Assembly: GCA_024644125.1 (NCBI GenBank)
Contig: JAHELQ010000263.1
Span: 1 to 7,295, forward strand
Length of the DNA stretch: 7,295 nt
Direction of reading: 5' to 3'
Source of the DNA: Candidatus Aminicenantota bacterium
GTDB lineage: Bacteria > Acidobacteriota > Aminicenantia > UBA2199
A program made the position numbers and the translations under genes. Positions 1 to 6,592 of this stretch are shown piece after piece (position 1 is the stretch's first letter; each line of letters starts with the position of its first letter). Under the pieces are notes generated by a model, which worked only from the letters and a program-made list of their open reading frames with translations, was not told the DNA's origin and did no database searches.

Positions 1-804
1 TGCCTGGCCGGAGTCGAGGAGATCCGTTATCCGAATTTCCGCGTCATTGTAGTTGACGACGGTTCGAGCGACGGCTCCTCAGAATATATCTCGCTCCATC
101 ACCCAGACGTGATTCTATTGGCAGGCAATGGCGATTTATGGTGGTCGGGCGCTGTCAACCGCGGAATCAGCCGTGCTCTCGATTGTGGAGCCGATTATGT
201 TTGCCTCCTCAACAACGACAACCGGTTCGATCCCGGTTTTCTCGACGCGTTGGTCCGGACCGCGATCCTCGAAAACGCCGATTGCGTATGTTCAAAAGTC
301 TATTACCAGGATTCGAAAAATGTTTTTTTCGCAGGCGGCGTAACCAATGCTTTAGGTGAGTTAAAAATGCTTCAGGGATCGGACGATTCCGAGTTCAACA
401 CCATAAAAGAAGTTCGTTGGACAGGAGGAATGGGAGTTCTTTATAAGGCCGGAGTGTTCGAATCGATCGGCTTGTTCGACGAAAAGAACTTCCCACAATA
501 TTTTGGCGACGCGGACTTCAGCTACCGGTTAAGAAAGAACGGGGCAAGAATTTTATTCCAACCGAAAAGTATCGTCTTCAATGATATAAAAAACACCGGC
601 CATTCCTATCGCACAGGAAAACTACAGGACCTGGCCCGCACTCTTTTTTCGAAGAAATCTCATTTAAACGCCTATATTTCAGCAAAATTTTATTTCAAAC
701 ACTCGCCGTGGACTGCGCCCGTCATTATGGCGAAGCGGCTGGCCAGAACCTTTGCCGGATACCTAAAAGCGCTGGCGACACGAAGAAGCGAACAAAACTC
801 ATGA
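1..804 (+). CDS. Glycosyltransferase family 2 protein (5' truncated by window edge)
   Basis: The frame is open from base 1, so the start lies upstream; 267 residues plus the stop are visible. Residue numbers count from the first visible codon. The GT-A nucleotide-sugar-binding motif VVDDGSSDGS is at residues 17-26. The GNGDLWWSGAVNRGI stretch follows, then a DXD-equivalent NND at 71-73. The acceptor-side region has WTGG, then GLFDE, then D170-A-D172. This order is typical of GT2 enzymes annotated as rhamnosyltransferase-like in O-antigen and EPS loci. In the family the DDGS motif usually sits about 40 residues from the N terminus, so probably only 20-30 residues are missing. An internal GTG at 109 is not a credible start because the DDGS motif lies before it. 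Role: transfer of a sugar from a nucleotide donor to a growing glycan at the cytoplasmic face of the membrane. Donor and acceptor cannot be read from the sequence. Its TGA overlaps the next ATG (ATGA, 801-804). Confidence 0.93.
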   Translation, partial: CLAGVEEIRYPNFRVIVVDDGSSDGSSEYISLHHPDVILLAGNGDLWWSGAVNRGISRALDCGADYVCLLNNDNRFDPGFLDALVRTAILENADCVCSKVYYQDSKNVFFAGGVTNALGELKMLQGSDDSEFNTIKEVRWTGGMGVLYKAGVFESIGLFDEKNFPQYFGDADFSYRLRKNGARILFQPKSIVFNDIKNTGHSYRTGKLQDLARTLFSKKSHLNAYISAKFYFKHSPWTAPVIMAKRLARTFAGYLKALATRRSEQNS

Positions 805-1985
805 ATATTCTCCTGGTTGAGCCTACTGGCCGCAATAGCCACTATCATTATGTGCGCGCGTTATTCGACCGCCTCGTCAAGAGAGAATGCGAAATCCTCG
901 TGTTAACCTCTTCAGAATACAATCACCCGAATTATCTAAACCATCTCCACCGGCTGACCGACCGCCCCCTATTCCAATGGCCGCTGATTGGTCCGCTCCT
1001 GCGCGCAGGCGACAGGCTTTTCAAAATATCCCGCAACTATATTATAGTACTGCTAACTATCAGGCAAACGCATTCACGCATCGTTCACTTCCAGGTGCTG
1101 CACTATCTTTACCTGCCTCTCTTATGGCTGGCCAAAACTATCGTTCCATTCACCATTGTCTACACCCCCCACAATATCGGCGCCCATTACCGCAACAAAT
1201 GGCTTCAGAACAGTCTAAACGCACTATTATTCAAACTGTGCCACCGCTCTATCGATTTTTTTGTGGCGCACACCTCTTATCACGCTAAAGAACTGACGGA
1301 CATTGGCATTGCCCCGGAGAAGATCACGATCATCCGGTACGCGCCGCATATGACCGGGCCGGTTGACCTCTCGATCCGCGATCGTCATTCAATACTGTTC
1401 GCAGGGAGTATTCGCCGAAACAAAGGAATCGAACATTTCCTGCAAGCGTTAAGACTGTTGGATCGCTCGCTGAAGCAGGAGAAACCGGAGATTCGGCCCA
1501 CGATTCTGATCGCAGGGCAATCGCGAGACGTGATCATTGCCAGCGATATTGAAAAACTGAAGCTTGAATGCCTGGGTTTGAAGATTATATTCGAAAACCG
1601 GTTCATTCCCGCAGATCAATACCACCGCCACTTTAATAGGGCGCAAATTCTGGTTCTACCCTACACTCGCGATTTCAAGAGCCTTAGCGCGGTACTGCTG
1701 GACGGCTATCATTACGACAACGAAATTATCGCCACAGACGTTGGGGCGAATGGCGACATCATCAGGCAAGAATCCACAGGTATCCTGGTGGAACCAGGGG
1801 ATGCCGAAGCTATCGCCCGCCAACTTCTGCGCGTCTTGAAAAACGGACCTGACAAAGCTCACAGCCGCAACCGGCGACAGGCCATCGAGACCATTTACAA
1901 TTGGGACATAATCGCCGATCAAACATTCAGTCTCTATAAAAAAATCGCCGGCCGTCATAAAACCGGAACCGATGAAGAAGATTAA
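801..1985 (+). CDS. GT4-type glycosyltransferase with degenerate EX7E motif
   Basis: This is a 394-residue GT-B fold glycosyltransferase, a normal length for GT4. I chose ATG 801 because it begins with the family-typical MNILLVEPTG strand and overlaps the upstream stop as ATGA. The frame extends in phase to an ATG at 708, but that would add 31 uncharacteristic residues and overlap the previous gene by 97 bases. The N-terminal domain carries a hydrophobic VLHYLYLPLLWLA patch and TPHN (122-125), matching the THN acceptor-side motif of many GT4 enzymes. The C-terminal donor domain starts near FAGSIRRNKG (200-209) and ends with VEPGD (330-334). The usual EX7E motif is not intact: the aligned positions are K293 and D301. 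Some GT4 subfamilies have diverged there, so this does not prove inactivity. Probable role: adding one sugar to the repeat unit. Donor unknown. Confidence 0.88.
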   Translation: MNILLVEPTGRNSHYHYVRALFDRLVKRECEILVLTSSEYNHPNYLNHLHRLTDRPLFQWPLIGPLLRAGDRLFKISRNYIIVLLTIRQTHSRIVHFQVLHYLYLPLLWLAKTIVPFTIVYTPHNIGAHYRNKWLQNSLNALLFKLCHRSIDFFVAHTSYHAKELTDIGIAPEKITIIRYAPHMTGPVDLSIRDRHSILFAGSIRRNKGIEHFLQALRLLDRSLKQEKPEIRPTILIAGQSRDVIIASDIEKLKLECLGLKIIFENRFIPADQYHRHFNRAQILVLPYTRDFKSLSAVLLDGYHYDNEIIATDVGANGDIIRQESTGILVEPGDAEAIARQLLRVLKNGPDKAHSRNRRQAIETIYNWDIIADQTFSLYKKIAGRHKTGTDEED

Positions 1986-3042
1986 AATCTTATTGGTCGG
2001 CTACCTCCCCCCTCCAACCGGCGGCGTGAGAGTATTGTTCCGCCAACTGGCACTGGAACTGAAACAAACGGATGATGCGGAAATCGCCATCATCAGCCTG
2101 ACAGGGAAAGCCCGCAGTGCTCCCTGGAAGCTGGCGTCGTTGTGTTGGGGAATGCTGCGGGCATTGATTCAGTGCTTCAGAGTGGATGTGGTCACTCTTC
2201 ACCCAACAAACCAGGCGCTGGCGATTGCCGGTCCGCTACTCTTCCTGGCTTGCCGGTTATTGGGAAAGCCTTTTGTCGTGAGAAAATTTGGCGGGTCGTT
2301 CCATGAAACCGTCCGTTCCTATCCGGCTATAATACGCACTATATTGAAGGCCACAGTATTCAAGGCAGACCTATGGCTACTGGAAACTCATTTCCTGGTA
2401 GACCATTTCAAAAATTACTTCCGACACGTTGCCTATTATCCCAACAACAGACCCGAACTAAAACGTTCCACCCCGGCATCCGCCAGGGCGAAGCGATTTG
2501 TTTTTATCAGCCATATCCGCGTCGGCAAAGGGGCGATTGAGCTTTTTGAAATATCCGACCACCTCCCGCCTGGATGCCGCATCGATATATACGGCCAGCC
2601 TGGATTCGATATCCCGGAATCACAAATCATGAAGCTCGCATCCCTGCACTCCGCCCACTACAAGGGACCGGTACCCTTTGAGAAAGTGCCTGAAATATTG
2701 CAACGTTACGATGTCCTGGTGCTTCCCACCCGTCTTCAGACGGAAGGTTATCCGGGCATCATTCTTGAGGCGTATTCCTGCGGAATGCCGGTTATCGCGT
2801 CAAATTGCGGCGCCATTGGCGAGATTGTCGATCTCCAATCGGGATTACTGGTGGAACCCGGGAATCGACAACAACTCCAGCAGGCTATTATAAAAATACA
2901 TAATGACGATTCCCTCTTCCACCAATTGCAGGAGGGAGCGATCAAAAAAGCGGCCCAATTCTCCAGTCATTTTTGGACCGGTGAATTTCTTCGGTTTTGC
3001 AAGGAGCTTCATGAAAAAAACAATGTCGGACAATCCGGTTGA
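1972..3042 (+). CDS. GT4-type glycosyltransferase
   Basis: This is a 356-residue GT-B enzyme with an intact GT4 layout. The N terminus MKKIKILLVGYLPPPTGGVR has the glycine-rich donor-phosphate loop at G17-G18. RKFGGSFHE (104-112) lies in the acceptor domain. FVFISHIRVGKG begins the C-terminal nucleotide-sugar domain. The catalytic and donor-binding EX7E motif is clear at E258 and E266 (EGYPGIILE), followed by GMPVIAS and LLVEPGN. The start overlaps the previous gene by 14 bases in another frame. I see no good Shine-Dalgarno in front of it, so translation may be coupled to gene 2. The sequence does not identify the sugar. Hydrophobic stretches near residues 50-95 fit peripheral membrane association rather than true transmembrane helices. 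Genes 2 and 3 share only general GT4 features such as the VEPG motif and do not look like a recent duplication. Confidence 0.92.
   Translation: MKKIKILLVGYLPPPTGGVRVLFRQLALELKQTDDAEIAIISLTGKARSAPWKLASLCWGMLRALIQCFRVDVVTLHPTNQALAIAGPLLFLACRLLGKPFVVRKFGGSFHETVRSYPAIIRTILKATVFKADLWLLETHFLVDHFKNYFRHVAYYPNNRPELKRSTPASARAKRFVFISHIRVGKGAIELFEISDHLPPGCRIDIYGQPGFDIPESQIMKLASLHSAHYKGPVPFEKVPEILQRYDVLVLPTRLQTEGYPGIILEAYSCGMPVIASNCGAIGEIVDLQSGLLVEPGNRQQLQQAIIKIHNDDSLFHQLQEGAIKKAAQFSSHFWTGEFLRFCKELHEKNNVGQSG
3001..3006 (+). promoter_or_regulatory. Ribosome binding site deciding the sulfotransferase start
   Basis: AAGGAG lies four bases before ATG 3011 and is the best Shine-Dalgarno match in the window. 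It sits inside the end of the preceding glycosyltransferase gene. The spacing is short but workable, whereas the next in-frame ATG at 3023 would be 16 bases away. It supports 3011 over both the in-frame ATG at 2903 and the one at 3023. Confidence 0.6.
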
Positions 3043-4015
3043 CCGCCCAATCTTTATAATTGGCGTGGGCCGCTCCGGCACAACCCTGATGCAGAGTATG
3101 TTGCATGCGCACCGGGACATCGCGTTCACTCCGGAAACCCATTTCGTCCGTCGCTACCTGGCCCGGCCGGCCATGCACCGCTTAATTCGCACCGGCCATT
3201 CAGAAACATTTCTTAAAATTATTCGCGAAGACAGCGATCTAAACCGCCTGGGCTTCGATTTCGCGGAAATTGTCTCCGCCCTGAAAAAAGAGAACGCACT
3301 CTCATTGCCAGCATTTTACAGATATTTGCTTGACAAGTGGCGGCAAACCAAACAATGCCCGTACATTGGGGACAAGGACCCGAAAAACATCGAATATCTC
3401 AACACAATCTACGACTTCTTCCCCGGAGCCTTTATCATTCACGTGATTCGTGACCCGCGGGCAGTAGTTCTATCGCGCATGAACGCCGAGTGGAGCAAGC
3501 GCCGGAGCTTTCTCTCCCATGTGGTGGTTTACAATCTTCAACTCCAAAAGGGAAGACGCGAGGGACGGCGGCTATTTGGCAACCGGTATATGGAGGTCGT
3601 ATACGAGGATCTGGTCACCAAACCTGAGGAAGAGTGCCGTCGTTTATGCCGCTGGTTGTCAATTCAATACGATCCCGAAATGTTGAATTTTCATAAAACA
3701 TCCCACCAGATCATCAAGGGTCGCGAGACTCTCTGGAAAAGCGAGTGCTTCAAGCCTGTCCAACCGGAAAACAAAGATAAATGGTCCGGCGCTCTCAGCC
3801 GAAAACAAATTTGCTTGATCGAGACGCTGACCTACGATCATATGCTTCATTTCGGATACCGGCAGAGCGGATATTTAAAAGACCGTCGCCCATTTGCAGC
3901 GATAATCCACTTGTTGGCGCGGTTTGGGATGTGGAAGTTGGAGATTGCCTACCGTTTGCTTCACCGGCTTAAATACAAAGCAGTACAGATGCAACTACAA
4001 AGACATGAATCCTGA
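3011..4015 (+). CDS. PAPS-dependent sulfotransferase (Sulfotransfer_3 type)
   Basis: This 334-residue protein has the two cofactor-binding motifs of PAPS sulfotransferases. The 5'-phosphosulfate loop is GVGRSGTT (18-25), preceded by a hydrophobic strand (IFII). The 3'-phosphate motif is R147-D-P-R followed by S155, an R-x7-S pattern within HVIRDPRAVVLSR. GDKDP (120-124) and VYEDL (197-201), with PEEE just after, are also typical of the family. There is no signal peptide, as expected for an enzyme using cytoplasmic PAPS. Known chemistry: transfer of sulfate from PAPS to a hydroxyl or amine. Its place among glycosyltransferases suggests a glycan acceptor; this is inference, as related enzymes also sulfate lipids and small molecules. 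The gene overlaps the upstream one by 32 bases, and its own AAGGAG site suggests direct ribosome loading. The C-terminal tail (about residues 290-334) is basic and aromatic and may associate with membrane. The in-frame extension to 2903 was rejected. Confidence 0.9.
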   Translation: MKKTMSDNPVDRPIFIIGVGRSGTTLMQSMLHAHRDIAFTPETHFVRRYLARPAMHRLIRTGHSETFLKIIREDSDLNRLGFDFAEIVSALKKENALSLPAFYRYLLDKWRQTKQCPYIGDKDPKNIEYLNTIYDFFPGAFIIHVIRDPRAVVLSRMNAEWSKRRSFLSHVVVYNLQLQKGRREGRRLFGNRYMEVVYEDLVTKPEEECRRLCRWLSIQYDPEMLNFHKTSHQIIKGRETLWKSECFKPVQPENKDKWSGALSRKQICLIETLTYDHMLHFGYRQSGYLKDRRPFAAIIHLLARFGMWKLEIAYRLLHRLKYKAVQMQLQRHES

Positions 4016-4964
4016 ACTCCAATTTCATTCATTCCAATCGGGTATCCTGTGGGCCTCCGGTGGCAGCCACATTTTATCGAGCGGTGATTATGGAGGTAAT
4101 TTTACCAGATATGCCAGAGTGCCGGCAGGTCCGTTAATTCAATTATTCCCATTGCTAAGACGATTTTTACGCAACGGGATCCATCATATCCTCCCCATCT
4201 CCGACCGGCGGGTCATGGTGGTTTTAAAAGGGCGGTTTATTTTTCTAGAAGATGGAAAAATCTGCAACACCCATGTCGTTGACAGGGGAAGCCGACCTCT
4301 TCGCAGCGGCATTTGTCTTCTTCCCGGAGGCACACTAATTTATGGAGATTATTGGAGCAATCCCGGGCGCGAACCGGTCAGATTGCATATCTCCACCGAC
4401 GAAGGCAAAAATTGGGAGATCCTCTGGCAATCGGAAGCCGGACAAGCCCGCCATATCCACCTGGTCCAGCCGGTGTCAGGTTCCCCCGCAGCCATTTACT
4501 TCAGCACCGGAGATCTGGATCAGGAGGTCGCACTCTTCAGGTTAAACACCCAGGATGGCCGCGTTGCAAAAATAGGCGGAGATAGCCAGGCGTGGCGCAT
4601 GGTCAGCCTGATCCAGCTTGACGACGTTCTCTACTGGGGGAGCGATTGTGAATATGAACAAAACCATATTTACCGATTCGATTTGAACAATCGAGAATTA
4701 CAGCAACTGCAAGAGATTCCCGGCCCTGCCTATTATTCAACCCGGGACTCAAAGGGATTTTTCTATATCGCCACCACAGTGGAGGACTCAAAACGCCACC
4801 GGGCCGCTATTCTTGTTTCAAAAAACGGATTCCGGTGGGAAACCATCCGTACATTCAAAAAAGATCCCTGGCCTCCAAAGCTTTTCGGCTACGGAATCAT
4901 TGAATTCATTCATGGACAGGAAAAAATGGAAACGTTACTATACAATATAAAGGGATTACTGTAA
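4005..4964 (+). CDS. BNR/Asp-box beta-propeller protein of unknown function
   Basis: This 319-residue protein has sialidase-type Asp-box repeats (S-x-D-x-G-x-x-W/F). One is at 26-33 (SGDYGGNF), one at 130-137 (STDEGKNW), and a shortened one at 272-278 (SKNGFRW). Strand-rich segments with many W, Y and F residues fill the rest, as in a five- or six-bladed propeller. I see no sialidase FRIP motif and no recognisable arginine triad, so a sialidase call is not justified. Candidate functional residues in the blades are H150 and H152 (RHIH), the TGD at 168-170 and the WGSD at 211-214. There is no signal peptide or membrane segment, so it is predicted to be cytoplasmic. ATG 4005 was chosen because it overlaps the sulfotransferase stop by only 11 bases and begins just before the first blade; an in-frame ATG at 3924 would add 27 residues lying inside the upstream gene. 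Placement suggests glycan binding or modification, but function is unknown. Confidence 0.82.
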   Translation: MNPELQFHSFQSGILWASGGSHILSSGDYGGNFTRYARVPAGPLIQLFPLLRRFLRNGIHHILPISDRRVMVVLKGRFIFLEDGKICNTHVVDRGSRPLRSGICLLPGGTLIYGDYWSNPGREPVRLHISTDEGKNWEILWQSEAGQARHIHLVQPVSGSPAAIYFSTGDLDQEVALFRLNTQDGRVAKIGGDSQAWRMVSLIQLDDVLYWGSDCEYEQNHIYRFDLNNRELQQLQEIPGPAYYSTRDSKGFFYIATTVEDSKRHRAAILVSKNGFRWETIRTFKKDPWPPKLFGYGIIEFIHGQEKMETLLYNIKGLL

Positions 4965-4967
4965 AAT

Positions 4968-4972
4968 GAGAG
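4968..4972 (+). promoter_or_regulatory. Weak ribosome binding site for the heparinase-family gene
   Basis: GAGAG lies six bases before ATG 4979, within the only intergenic gap of the window (4965-4978). It is a partial Shine-Dalgarno match at good spacing and supports the 4979 start. The gap is too short to hold a promoter or terminator. Confidence 0.4.
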
Positions 4973-4978
4973 ATAACC

Positions 4979-6592
4979 ATGAAATTTCGTTTACATTGGC
5001 ACACAATTAGACATCTGAAACCAAAGCAGATTTTCTTCCGTTTGTATTACTCCTTCCGTCGTACCATTAGAAGGCTATTAGGCTTCCAATACCGTTACTT
5101 CGTTGAAAAAAGCGTAACTCCATTGGATTTTCCAGACACCATCACTGCCCAAAAGTTATACGAGAATCACGCTTTCCACTTTCTCAACATTCACCATCCC
5201 ATGCCGGAAAATGGGAAAATCGATTGGAACTTCACCGGATACGGCAAACTCTGGAATTACCATCTCAACTACTTCGACTACCTCACCCAAAAAGATATCT
5301 CGTTCGATAAAGGCCTTCAGTGGATCGACTCGTTTATCCACCAATTCGAAATCAATCGTTGGGGGTGCGAACCATATCCCACCTCTCTCCGCCTCATCAA
5401 TTGGATCAAATTTTTCAACTCCAGAGAATCTGGCAAAGAACTCCTGTGCATCGCTTCCTCAAACGCTTTTCTTTACAGTCAAGCCCTGATGTTGAAGGAT
5501 AACCTCGAATACCACCTGATGGGGAATCATCTCCTTGAGAATGGCTTCGCCCTATTATTCGCGTCTCACTATTTCAACGACGCGCCACTGTTCCGTTTGG
5601 CGAAAAAAATCCTTAAACAGGAATTGAAGGAGCAGATTCTTCCTGACGGAGGGCACTACGAACGTTCCCCCATGTATCAGCAAGAGTTGCTTTTCCATCT
5701 CCTTGACTGCGTAAATCTTATGACACGAAACAATCTGTTCCCGGGGTCATTTACCGATTTCTTGATCGACACCGCGCGACGGATGCTGGATTGGCTCGGA
5801 AATATGACATTCGCCGACGGCAGCATCCCGCTCTTCAACGATTGCGCCAATGGGGTCGCGCCTTCCACCCCGGAGATCATGGATTACGCCGAGCGTCTAT
5901 CCATAAACACAAACGACACCGGAGCGCGCCTCCAACTTTCGGCAAGCGGCTATCGCCGAATCACAAAACCCGCTTACGACATAATTCTGGATGTCGGAGA
6001 TATAGGTCCCGATCACCAACCGGGCCACGCCCATTGCGACACACTCAGTTTTGAAATGCAAATCGACAGACGGCCGGTTTTCGTCGATTCCGGCACCTCC
6101 TCTTACGAAGAATCAGAAGCGCGAAAAACCGAAAGAGGAACCGCCGCCCACAATACAGTCTCGATCGAGGAAGTCGAACAAAGTGAAATCTGGGACAATT
6201 TCAGGGTGGCCAGACGGGCCCACGCCCGTATTCTCCTGGAAGAGGCAAATCGCATCGAGGCGAAGCATTCGGGTTACAAGCGCATCGGCGCAGTGCATAG
6301 ACGCCGCTTTGAATTTGCCGATCAAAAAATTACGATCACCGATATCATCAAGAGCAGGAATATCTATAATTGTTACGCATATTTTCATCTCCACCCCGAT
6401 GTGATCGCCACCATCGACGGACATTTAGTGCACCTCGATAATTACGCGCGACTTCGCTTCAAAAATTTTGGCCATATCTCGCTGACCGACACCTATTATT
6501 CTCCCGAGTTCAATATTCGCATCCCTAATAAAACGATCCGGGTTCATTTCAATTCCTTTCATCCCCTGCAAACCGAAATTTTCATCTTATGA
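4979..6592 (+). CDS. Heparinase II/III family protein (polysaccharide lyase-like)
   Basis: This 537-residue protein has the two-part layout of heparinase II/III proteins found in polysaccharide loci. The N-terminal alpha-toroid opens with a basic HTIRHLKPKQIFFRLYY segment, followed by WNYHLNYFDYL, NHLLENG (183-189) and GGHYERSPMY (224-233). The C-terminal beta-sandwich domain has GHAHCDTLSF (349-358), VFVDSGT around D370 and AAHNTV with H391. By analogy with Pedobacter heparinase II, the histidines and tyrosine of these blocks (H184, Y227 or Y233, H350) are candidate catalytic residues, and H352, D370 and H391 candidate structural metal ligands; this mapping is from memory of the family, not an alignment. 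All these motifs look intact. There is no signal peptide, unlike secreted catabolic lyases but like locus-embedded relatives. Known family chemistry: beta-elimination of uronic-acid-containing glycans. Inferred role: trimming, editing or turnover of the locus product. The TGA overlaps the next ATG. Confidence 0.92.
   Translation: MKFRLHWHTIRHLKPKQIFFRLYYSFRRTIRRLLGFQYRYFVEKSVTPLDFPDTITAQKLYENHAFHFLNIHHPMPENGKIDWNFTGYGKLWNYHLNYFDYLTQKDISFDKGLQWIDSFIHQFEINRWGCEPYPTSLRLINWIKFFNSRESGKELLCIASSNAFLYSQALMLKDNLEYHLMGNHLLENGFALLFASHYFNDAPLFRLAKKILKQELKEQILPDGGHYERSPMYQQELLFHLLDCVNLMTRNNLFPGSFTDFLIDTARRMLDWLGNMTFADGSIPLFNDCANGVAPSTPEIMDYAERLSINTNDTGARLQLSASGYRRITKPAYDIILDVGDIGPDHQPGHAHCDTLSFEMQIDRRPVFVDSGTSSYEESEARKTERGTAAHNTVSIEEVEQSEIWDNFRVARRAHARILLEEANRIEAKHSGYKRIGAVHRRRFEFADQKITITDIIKSRNIYNCYAYFHLHPDVIATIDGHLVHLDNYARLRFKNFGHISLTDTYYSPEFNIRIPNKTIRVHFNSFHPLQTEIFIL

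Noticed and set aside
708..800. In-frame N-terminal extension of the first GT4 enzyme to ATG 708
   Set aside because: It would overlap the GT2 gene by 97 bases, and the added residues are unlike a GT4 N terminus; ATG 801 starts at the expected MNILLVEP strand with an ATGA overlap.
1656..1958. 100-codon open frame on the - strand opposite the first GT4 gene
   Set aside because: It is antisense to a well-supported coding region, and its translation shows no recognisable domain.
2903..3010. In-frame upstream start of the sulfotransferase at 2903
   Set aside because: The 36 added residues are a shadow of the GT4 coding frame, and AAGGAG directly precedes ATG 3011.
3924..4004. In-frame upstream start of the propeller gene at 3924
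   Set aside because: The added 27 residues lie within the sulfotransferase coding region and show no signal peptide or blade pattern; ATG 4005 fits the overlap style of the operon.
4005..4964. Annotation of the propeller as an exo-alpha-sialidase
   Set aside because: Asp boxes are structural repeats shared by many propellers; the FRIP motif and arginine triad of sialidases are not visible and there is no export signal.
4966..5010. Fourteen-codon reading frame starting at ATG 4966, overlapping the heparinase start
   Set aside because: It is very short, shows no recognisable peptide character, and only its first 13 bases lie outside the heparinase gene. A leader-peptide role cannot be excluded but is unsupported.
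6051..6404. 117-codon open frame on the + strand in an alternative phase within the heparinase-family gene
   Set aside because: It lies wholly inside a gene with strong family motifs, and its translation is low-complexity, rich in S, R, K and P, with no domain pattern.
6113..6424. 103-codon open frame on the - strand opposite the heparinase-family gene
   Set aside because: It is an antisense shadow of conserved beta-sandwich domain coding sequence, with no independent motif.
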